From the NCBI GenBank assembly GCA_036004365.1, contig DASYRN010000245.1:1-6752 (forward strand): a stretch of DNA of 6,752 nucleotides, written 5' to 3'. Both the position numbers and the translations under genes were made by a program. The stretch is from DP-36 sp036004365. Lineage in GTDB: Bacteria > Desulfobacterota > Binatia > UBA9968. The notes below the pieces were generated by a model that did no database searches, was not told the DNA's origin, and was given only the letters and a program-made list of their open reading frames with translations. The first letter of the stretch is position 1. Every line of letters begins with the position of its first letter. Below, piece by piece: positions 1-4,520 of this stretch.

Positions 1-651
1 TTTGTCGCCTTCCAGAAGGACCGCGAGAGTCATTCGCTTGAGAAAGGCTAGATAGGTTCCCCGGTCGCTCAAGATGTAAGCGTTGCGGTCGTTGGCGATG
101 CCGAGAGTTGCGCCCATTCCTTGACCCGATTCGATGTACCAGCTTCCCTTGGGCTCGACTCCAGCCATCTTCCACAGCGATTTTTCGAGATTGTGAGTGC
201 CAGAATTGTCTCCGCGAGAGACGAATCGACTTCCAGTCCCGGCAATCAACTTCAAAGCCTCGACGCTGCTCTTGGTCGCTTTGATTCTGGCAGGATCATC
301 AGCCGGGCCGAGAATAATAAAGTCGTTGTACATGACGAGGCGGCGGTTCAGTAGTTTTTCAGCAGCAACATATTTCTTCTCCAGGCTCGGCGCATGGACT
401 AGCGCCACGTCAGCCTCGCCCTTAGCCGCAAGCTCCAGCGCCTGGCCCGTACCGACGGAGACCGCCTTTAGGCTGTAGCCGGTCTTCTTCTCAAAAAGCG
501 GCACGAGGACGTCCAGCAGGCCTGAGTCCTGTGTGCTGGTAGTGGTTGCGAGGATCACATTCCGGCTCGGCTCGCCAGCTGGAAGATAACCAGGAACTGC
601 AAGAATGAGAGCCAGAAAGGTGAGGGAAGAAACGAATCTTTCCATAACCAT
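1..651 (-). CDS. tupA: Tungstate ABC transporter substrate-binding protein (TupA type), 3' end cut by window edge
   Basis: This is the periplasmic binding component of a tungstate (possibly molybdate) ABC importer; the permease and ATPase genes would be expected beyond the left edge. It reads as 217 codons with no stop. Residues about 5-25 form a signal peptide (ERFVSSLTFLALILAVPGYL). The mature part opens with the family signature ATTTSTQDSGLLD (residues 35-47), followed by VGTGQALELAAKGEADVAL (about 66-84), the oxyanion-binding SRGDNSGTH (145-153) and WYIESGQGMGATL (171-183) ending in DRGTYL (196-201). These motifs are typical of TupA rather than ModA. The start is either ATG 651 or ATG 645, two codons later; neither has a strong Shine-Dalgarno. 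It lies downstream of, and on the same strand as, the HTH-PBP regulator. I am very sure of the family. Tungstate over molybdate is inferred from the motifs and from the AOR in the same window. Confidence 0.93.
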   Translation of the reverse strand, partial: MVMERFVSSLTFLALILAVPGYLPAGEPSRNVILATTTSTQDSGLLDVLVPLFEKKTGYSLKAVSVGTGQALELAAKGEADVALVHAPSLEKKYVAAEKLLNRRLVMYNDFIILGPADDPARIKATKSSVEALKLIAGTGSRFVSRGDNSGTHNLEKSLWKMAGVEPKGSWYIESGQGMGATLGIANDRNAYILSDRGTYLAFLKRMTLAVLLEGDK

Positions 652-678
652 TCTTTGTTTAGTAGTAGGTCATTTTGT

Positions 679-813
679 GAGAGATCCTTCGCGGAGCGTC
701 CTGAGACTCTTCGCCTTGCTCAGAGTGACAATTGTAAGTGTTATTCTGCGCCCTTCCTTTGTCATGCTGGACGAAGTGAAGCATCTCAGAGTACGCGTAG
801 CGAAGAATCTCTT
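679..813. repeat. Large imperfect inverted repeat (palindromic intergenic element)
   Basis: The gap between the regulator and tupA (652-846) contains no supported gene. Its main content is two arms of about 52 bases, 679-730 and 761-813, that are imperfect reverse complements. The left arm begins GAGAGATCCTTCGCGGAGCG. The reverse complement of the right arm begins AAGAGATTCTTCGCTACGCG. Both continue through a CTGAGA...CTTC core to a terminal TGACA or ATGACA. The arms surround a 30-base spacer. The style (GAGATTCTTCG...CAGAATGACA) matches dispersed palindromic intergenic elements I associate with Acidobacteriota and some other phyla, but only one copy lies here. Transcribed, it could fold and modulate regulator-tupA read-through; that is inference. 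Confidence 0.7.
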
Positions 814-846
814 ACTGTCATGCATGCGTGAATGAGCCTCTACCTC

Positions 847-1746
847 CTAACTTTGCGCGATTATGCGGCCGGACTCTGAGGTGTCGTATCCACCCATGGC
901 TTCCACACGAGTGCGAAACTCCCGCGATCCAACAATCTCTAGGAGAGTTTTGATCCCCGGCGAGAAGAAGCGTTCTTTCAGTATCAGAATGTCGAAGCGC
1001 TCCTGTGTAAGAGAGACGAAGTCGAGACCAAGCATCCGAGCAGTCGCTTGGGTTGCTACTCCCGCGTCGGCCTCTTGTCTTAGGATTTTCAGTCCGACTT
1101 CGAGATGAGTGGCCACAGAATCGTCGTATCCTCTAATTTCTTTAGCGTCGATGCCCAACTTCGAGAATTCTTGATCAATGTAATGACGCGTACCGGATCC
1201 CACCTGTCGGTTAATCATCCTGACGTCGGTTCGTGCGAGATCGGTGAGGGTTCGAAGGCCTAGTCGGTTCCCCGGCCTAAGCAAAAGCCCGACCTCGCGA
1301 TGAAACAGAGGGACCACTGCGACACCCGAAGGAATAGTTTTCTGAATGAATGGCAGATTGTACTCGCCGGTTTCGGGATCGAGCAGATGCGACAAGGCGA
1401 AATCCGCAATGCCATCTCGGAGCGCTGTCAGGCCAGCACTGCTCCCGACGGTTGCCAAGAACAAGGAAGCAGGTGTCCTACGTGAGGAATATAGATCCCG
1501 CAGAATGCCAAGACTCGGATCATCGCTGCCAGCGGCTAATAGAAAATCCCTTTGCTCGCTCTTTTGAGTTCGCCCGCCTTTCCGACTGGTCTCCTCAATC
1601 CACTCATCGACTAACTTCTTGGAAAATGTCCATTTCCCTGTAGCCCTCGTACATGGAATCTTGCCGTTTTTTGCCAGGTAATAGACCTTCTTCTCATTGA
1701 TCCCCAGATACTTCGCTACCTGTTTGGTATTTAAAAGTTCGTTCAT
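847..1746 (-). CDS. HTH regulator with C-terminal PBP-like (molybdate/tungstate-type) ligand domain
   Basis: This is a 299-residue one-component transcription factor. Residues 4-51 are an excisionase/MerR-like HTH (LNTKQVAKYLGINEKKVYYL, then GKWTFSKKLVDEWIEE). After a basic linker (52-67), residues about 68-290 form a domain resembling periplasmic oxyanion-binding proteins of the PBP_like class (PF12727 style): the ATVGSSAGLTALRDGIAD segment (98-115), INRQVGSGTRHYID (178-191, the probable anion loop) and EADAGVATQATARMLGLDFV (225-244). I chose ATG 1746 because AAAGGGC lies about 6-12 bases upstream and the HTH starts at once. An upstream TTG at 1782 would add 12 residues without a clear binding site. 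It lies upstream of tupA on the same strand, with 195 bases between them, so it probably controls tungstate uptake, perhaps with tungstate or molybdate as ligand. The ligand is inferred. Confidence 0.88.
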   Translation of the reverse strand: MNELLNTKQVAKYLGINEKKVYYLAKNGKIPCTRATGKWTFSKKLVDEWIEETSRKGGRTQKSEQRDFLLAAGSDDPSLGILRDLYSSRRTPASLFLATVGSSAGLTALRDGIADFALSHLLDPETGEYNLPFIQKTIPSGVAVVPLFHREVGLLLRPGNRLGLRTLTDLARTDVRMINRQVGSGTRHYIDQEFSKLGIDAKEIRGYDDSVATHLEVGLKILRQEADAGVATQATARMLGLDFVSLTQERFDILILKERFFSPGIKTLLEIVGSREFRTRVEAMGGYDTSESGRIIAQS

Positions 1747-1801
1747 GCTCTGCCCTTTATTCCGGATTTGGAAAAAAATCAAGGATAATTACAAAAAATA
1801 A

Positions 1802-1830
1802 CTTTTACGCTGAGATAATAACTATATCAA
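1802..1830 (-). promoter_or_regulatory. Candidate promoter of the HTH-PBP regulator
   Basis: On the minus strand, TTGATA (1830-1825, 5 of 6 to the -35 consensus) is followed after exactly 17 bases by TAAAAG (1807-1802, 4 of 6 to the -10 consensus). Transcription would begin near 1795 and give a leader of about 50 bases before ATG 1746. AGTTATT occurs twice here on the minus strand, 20 bases apart start to start, the first overlapping the -35/spacer and the second just after the -10; this could be a repressor or activator half-site pair. The region is AT-rich, so chance matches are easy. Confidence 0.35.
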
Positions 1831-1866
1831 TGGGATAGAACGAGCCGTATCCGGCGCGAAATAGTC

Positions 1867-1880
1867 TTGGACAAGTCCAA
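1867..1880. promoter_or_regulatory. Small palindrome TTGGAC-AA-GTCCAA in the divergent intergenic region
   Basis: Two perfect 6-base arms, TTGGAC (1867-1872) and GTCCAA (1875-1880), flank an AA spacer. The site sits between the divergently transcribed regulator and zincin genes, upstream of both predicted promoters, as an operator might. No known binding motif was recognised and no second copy was seen in the window. Confidence 0.35.
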
Positions 1881-1936
1881 CTAACAGGCGGATATTTCAG
1901 CCGATTCGGAACTGACCGGCCCAAAGGAGCCTGGCG

Positions 1937-1945
1937 TGGTATAAT
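1937..1945 (+). promoter_or_regulatory. Extended -10 promoter for the zincin gene
   Basis: TG at 1937-1938, one base, then a perfect TATAAT at 1940-1945 form an extended -10 element. No good -35 lies at 16-18 bases upstream, which is normal for extended -10 promoters. Transcription would start near 1952 and give a leader of about 32 bases before ATG 1984. Confidence 0.55.
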
Positions 1946-1983
1946 TATCCTGTTGGCAGGATGAGCAAAAGCCCAGGGGTCAA

Positions 1984-2631
1984 ATGGATACATCTATTCG
2001 CGGTCGGCCGTTCGTAAGCCGCCTCTTGGGGTGGTTTTTTCGTCACTCCGCATCCCGCGTCATCGATGGGATTCGGGTGGCGACAGAGTCCGCTGATTGT
2101 GAGCGAATCTTCAGCCAGCTGGATTCGGCCCTGAAACTCCTGAGGCGATATGATCCGCGCGCCCACGATGCCCTCCGGAAGGAAACGGGCGGGATTTTCG
2201 TATTTGGAACGGCCGGCGTCTATGCCGAGTGGTGGCGCGACGAGAGACTCATTGTTATGCAGCCGGAGTACATCTCCGATCCTGCAACCTCCCCAGCTGA
2301 CGTCGCCGCGACTCTTGTGCACGAAGCGACGCACGCGTGGCTGGAGCGTGTTGGCTTCCAGTACACGACCCAGCGCCGCGCGCGGCTCGAATCCATCTGC
2401 TTCCGGCGCGAATTGCGCTTCGCACGTCGAGTGCCCGACGCGGGCGATCTCGTCGCTAGACTCGAGCAGCAGCTCACGTGCGACCCGGAGTACCTGACGG
2501 ATGAGGCCTTCCGGGAACGCGCGGTGGCGGAGTTACAGAGGCTTGGTGTTCCAAATTGGCTGTTTCGAATGATGGAGGGATGCTCAAGACGTTTGCATCG
2601 TTTGACAAGCGCATGGAGCCGAACGTCCTGA
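1984..2631 (+). CDS. Putative zincin-like metalloprotease (HEATH motif protein)
   Basis: This is a 215-residue protein of unknown physiological role. Its key feature is HEATHAW at residues 113-119: two histidines (H113, H117) and the glutamate (E114) of an HExxH zinc site. E136 in ARLESICFRRE, 19 residues after H117, is a plausible third zinc ligand as in gluzincins. Before the motif, FVFGTAGVYAEWWRDERLIVM looks like beta strands leading to the helix. The N-terminus (residues 9-20, FVSRLLGWFFRH) is hydrophobic and basic, too short for a convincing signal peptide or membrane span. The C-terminus is basic and helical. ATG 1984 is preceded by AGGGG at about 1975-1979. The gene is transcribed away from the tungstate regulator and shares its intergenic region. 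It could be a peptidase or a zinc-binding protein without protease activity; the substrate is unknown. Confidence 0.78.
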   Translation: MDTSIRGRPFVSRLLGWFFRHSASRVIDGIRVATESADCERIFSQLDSALKLLRRYDPRAHDALRKETGGIFVFGTAGVYAEWWRDERLIVMQPEYISDPATSPADVAATLVHEATHAWLERVGFQYTTQRRARLESICFRRELRFARRVPDAGDLVARLEQQLTCDPEYLTDEAFRERAVAELQRLGVPNWLFRMMEGCSRRLHRLTSAWSRTS

Positions 2632-2674
2632 ATCTCCTCACCTCCAGGAGAGAGAAAAGGGGACATTCTGGATT

Positions 2675-2851
2675 TTGAGCGTAACCTTCTGTGTCAGAGC
2701 GACGCGAAATACGCACGCTAATTGCGGCAATCGTCTACCCTCAGATCCGGAATTCATTTTCGTTGTCGTAATAGCTCTTGGTTTTCTTGCAGGCGTCTTT
2801 TTTGGGAGCACAGCTGTCTTGGTGCTTTTGCAATTTCTTGGCGCCGTATGA
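2675..2851 (+). other. Short membrane-segment reading frame ending at an in-frame TGA (possible 5' part of a broken gene)
   Basis: The stretch 2632-2959 holds no well-supported intact gene. This frame encodes up to 58 residues from a TTG at 2675, with AAAAGGGG at 2655-2662 as a distant possible binding site. Residues 27-57 form one strong transmembrane segment (FIFVVVIALGFLAGVFFGST, then AVLVLLQFLGAV), ending at TGA 2849-2851. The same phase stays open after that stop, through 2852-2957, into the membrane protein at 2960-3187. The start is uncertain. A GTG at 2691 in another frame (SERREIRTLIAAIVYPQIRN) looks equally protein-like and would require a frameshift. It may be a real small membrane peptide or the front half of a decayed three-span protein. 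Confidence 0.35.
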
Positions 2852-2872
2852 CGAATAAAAGGGCAGGAAATT

Positions 2873-2941
2873 CTATTCCTTCTTGGTCTGAAGCCGCTCG
2901 ATCAGTGCGCTAACTTCTTCAAGAAGCAGAAAGAGGGCCAT
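2873..2941 (-). pseudogene. 3'-end fragment related to the 59-residue gene at 4258-4437
   Basis: On the minus strand this reads MALFLLLEEVSALIERLQTK plus KE and TAG. Its last 16 residues, LEEVSALIERLQTKKE, align with the end of the protein at 4258-4437, LEEVTALIERLRAKKK, with the stop codons aligned. The 51 bases 2873-2923 match 4258-4308 at 40 positions by my count, including ten consecutive identical bases (GCCGCTCGAT region). The rest of the gene is missing, so this is a truncated paralog or relic. A perfect AAGGAG (2955-2950) lies 8 bases before ATG 2941, so a 22-residue peptide could still be translated. It is antisense to the plus-strand membrane frame. Confidence 0.55.
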
Positions 2942-2959
2942 TCGGAATTCTCCTTAACC

Positions 2960-3187
2960 TTGCATGTTGGACAACTAGAATCGGTGGAACCGCCTTCGAC
3001 TAAAGTGCGATTCTTTGGTTCTCTTGCTGGTCTGATTGTTGGAGCCATTTTGGGCGCACTAATCGGGATGGGTTTTAACAACGTCCTTTTTGGAGCCACC
3101 ATTGGTGGATGTGTTGGACTGATTCTTGGATTTTGCTTTCCAAACGTCGCAGCTTATATATTTGGTGGCTTTATCGATATTCCTTAA
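2960..3187 (+). CDS. Small glycine-zipper membrane protein (start uncertain)
   Basis: This is a frame of 75 residues from ATG 2960; TTG 2957 is one codon earlier. After a polar N-terminus (about 1-16), two hydrophobic segments follow: about 18-38, with GxxxGxxxG spacing in GAILGALIG, and about 43-60 (LFGATIGGCVGLILGFCF). The tail is PNVAAYIFGGFIDIP. Glycine-zipper pairs of this kind pack as helical hairpins in inner membranes. No Shine-Dalgarno precedes ATG 2960 on this strand. The frame continues upstream without a stop to TGA 2849, beyond which another membrane segment lies in the same phase, so this may be the back half of a broken gene. No family was recognised. It is followed by a 109-base gap and then the exported protein at 3297. 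Confidence 0.45.
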   Translation: MHVGQLESVEPPSTKVRFFGSLAGLIVGAILGALIGMGFNNVLFGATIGGCVGLILGFCFPNVAAYIFGGFIDIP

Positions 3188-3296
3188 GGGAAAATGTTTT
3201 GCAAGGGGAAAGACGGGTCGGGAGTCTTTTGGCGGTTTGGCCAATCATTCTGATTGCCGCTCAGCCGAAAAACATTACGCTCAAAGGGACTAAGTA

Positions 3297-3743
3297 GTGA
3301 AATTGCTTGCGTCGTTCGTCTCAGTCTTGCTCTACGTTTTCAGTCCCTATTTTTCAGAGTCCTATGGATCATATGTTGAGTCATGCGAGGCTCGAGTTAC
3401 GGTTTTGAAAGTTTTCTCGCAAGATCAGACGGATATTATCTTGAAGCAGAACAAAGATCTCTCTGTGGGGCCGAAATACGTAGGCATGCGAGTCAGAGTG
3501 GTTAGCGCGAAACGACTACGGCGTAGCCACGGGGGCTGCGGTTCTATGATCAACAAAGAGTTCGATATTGTTGCGTCTGTTGACGAGAGCAAGACGGTGC
3601 CCGTAATTACGGCCGGTGAAGTGCTGTTGTTGAATTACTCGTTCGTCAGCGGTCTAGGGCCATATGGTGCGGTGCGCCACATCCAGTGGACAATATTGGG
3701 GAAAAATCAGGGACAAAATACGGCTCCTTCTCTTGGCCAGTGA
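3297..3743 (+). CDS. Exported protein of unknown function
   Basis: This 148-residue protein was not recognised. GTG 3297 is favoured as start because AAAGGGAC (3283-3290) sits about 7 bases upstream and the N-terminus is a typical Sec signal: MK, then the hydrophobic core LLASFVSVLLYVFS, with likely cleavage near residues 20-25. The mature part is about 125 residues, mostly beta-like, with exactly two cysteines (C30 and C81, the latter in SHGGCGSMI) that could form a disulfide in the periplasm. The segments RVTVLKVF, MRVRVVSA, FDIVAS and VLLLNYSF look like beta strands of a small barrel or sandwich. The C-terminus (GKNQGQNTAPSLGQ) is low-complexity and polar. It lies between the small membrane protein and the Gfa-type gene, all on the plus strand. 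Confidence 0.65.
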   Translation: MKLLASFVSVLLYVFSPYFSESYGSYVESCEARVTVLKVFSQDQTDIILKQNKDLSVGPKYVGMRVRVVSAKRLRRSHGGCGSMINKEFDIVASVDESKTVPVITAGEVLLLNYSFVSGLGPYGAVRHIQWTILGKNQGQNTAPSLGQ

Positions 3744-3788
3744 CTCTGCTGCGATTGGTTGCAGTCCACCTGTAGTTAGGAGTCAAAT

Positions 3789-4211
3789 ATGGAGCAAATG
3801 ATCTCCGGCAGCTGTCTGTGCTCTGGCGTCAAATATCGAATCACAGGCCAGCTTTTTATGGCAGCGTACTGTCATTGTTCCATGTGCCGCAAAGCGCACG
3901 GCTCTGCGTTCCGCCCTCGTGCGCTTGTTAGGGCAGAGCACTTTCAATGGCTTCAGGGAAAAGAACTAATAACCGAGTACATTTCCTCGCCAGCAGCGCA
4001 CAGAACGTTTTGCCGAAACTGCGGTTCACCGCTCATTGCATACTCCGATGACTATCCGGCCGTCTTCAACATCGCGCTCGGAACTCTGGATGATGATCCA
4101 CGCGTGAGGCCCGAAGCACACTGGCATGTTGGATCGAAAGCTCCATGGTTTGAAATTACAGACGGTCTTCCGCAGCACCAAGAGTTTCCATCGTTTCAGG
4201 AAGACTCTTAG
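3789..4211 (+). CDS. Gfa/CENP-V domain zinc-binding protein
   Basis: This is a 140-residue protein of the glutathione-dependent formaldehyde-activating (Gfa)/CENP-V fold. All the usual zinc cysteines are visible: CxC at C9 and C11 (GSCLCSGV), CxCxxC at C28, C30 and C33 (YCHCSMCRKAHGS), and CxxC at C75 and C78 (FCRNCGSPL). The C-terminal half carries the expected NIALGTLDD and HWHVGSKAPWFEI segments. The length is normal. AGGAG at 3778-3782 lies 6 bases before ATG 3789, so the start is secure. Family members bind zinc. A few were reported to accelerate S-hydroxymethylglutathione formation, but most have unproven roles, so a formaldehyde function is not claimed. It stands 45 bases after the exported protein and converges with the small gene at 4258-4437. 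Confidence 0.88.
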   Translation: MEQMISGSCLCSGVKYRITGQLFMAAYCHCSMCRKAHGSAFRPRALVRAEHFQWLQGKELITEYISSPAAHRTFCRNCGSPLIAYSDDYPAVFNIALGTLDDDPRVRPEAHWHVGSKAPWFEITDGLPQHQEFPSFQEDS

Positions 4212-4257
4212 TGTTTCTAAAAAGAAAAGGGACTTTTTCAGGTCAGAGAAAAGGCGG

Positions 4258-4437
4258 TTATTTTTTCTTGGCGCGTAGCCGCTCGATCAGAGCGGTGACC
4301 TCTTCAAGGCGGGTGCGGACCTCCGTTTCGGCTTTTTTTAGCTCTTCTGGCGCCGCGCCTTTATCGACCGCGTCCTCATAGGCCGTTACTGCAACACCAA
4401 ATACTTTCAACACGCGGCGGGTCTCATCGGTGGGCAT
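4258..4437 (-). CDS. 59-residue charged helical protein downstream of AOR
   Basis: This small protein is rich in charged residues and predicted to be almost wholly alpha-helical. It begins MPTDETRRVLKVFGVAVTAY, has a Lys/Glu-rich middle (about 32-49) and ends LEEVTALIERLRAKKK with heptad-like leucine and isoleucine spacing. There is no signal peptide, membrane segment or cysteine. ATG 4437 is chosen because GAGGAG lies 6 bases upstream. A GTG at 4464 would extend it by 9 residues but falls inside the CCCT repeat. The gene follows aor on the same strand after 83 bases that contain a hairpin repeat, so it could be co-transcribed. A diverged copy of its 3' end lies at 2873-2923. I do not recognise the family; a coiled-coil oligomer or partner protein is possible. 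Confidence 0.68.
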   Translation of the reverse strand: MPTDETRRVLKVFGVAVTAYEDAVDKGAAPEELKKAETEVRTRLEEVTALIERLRAKKK

Positions 4438-4457
4438 GACTTGCTCCTCGTTTTTCA

Positions 4458-4492
4458 CCCTCACCCTAACCCTCTCCCTGTCAGGGCGAGGG
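4458..4492. repeat. CCCTNN hexamer run plus hairpin (REP-like element)
   Basis: Four consecutive CCCTNN hexamers (4458-4481: CCCTCA, CCCTAA, CCCTCT, CCCTGT) run into a hairpin: CCCTCTCCCT (4470-4479), loop GTC, AGGGCGAGGG (4483-4492), with 9 of 10 pairs. This wording (CCCTCACCCTAACCCTCTCCCT) is a commonly dispersed intergenic repeat in many bacterial genomes. It lies between aor and the 59-residue gene. No U-tract follows the stem on the minus strand, so an intrinsic terminator is unlikely; RNA stabilisation or partial attenuation of aor read-through is possible. Confidence 0.65.
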
Positions 4493-4520
4493 AAACAAAA
4501 ATAAGTGCGTTTGTATTAGT

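Noticed and set aside
605..835. 76-codon plus-strand frame across the tupA start and the intergenic gap
   Set aside because: It is made of the inverted-repeat element and antisense tupA; no ribosome binding site or protein character.
1780..1782. TTG 1782 as the start of the HTH-PBP regulator
   Set aside because: Adds a poorly conserved-looking IFFQIRNKGQS stretch with no binding site; ATG 1746 has AAAGGGC and starts right at the HTH.
2220..2666. 148-codon minus-strand frame opposite the zincin gene
   Set aside because: Composition is Ser/Arg-rich as expected of an antisense shadow; the plus frame has the HEATH motif, a ribosome binding site and a promoter.
2849..2880. TGA as a selenocysteine codon
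   Set aside because: The only downstream hairpin (AGGAA/TTCCT at 2865-2880) is weak, lacks a recognisable SECIS loop and starts only about 14 bases on; a nonsense change or a gene end is simpler.
3211..3244. TTGGC/GCCAA hairpin (3229-3244) and AGAC/GTCT pairing after the membrane protein
   Set aside because: Stems of 4-5 pairs without a U-tract; not distinguishable from chance.
4219..4238. AAAAAG...CTTTTT hairpin between the convergent genes as a terminator
   Set aside because: The stem is only A-T pairs plus one G-C, too weak to call an intrinsic terminator.
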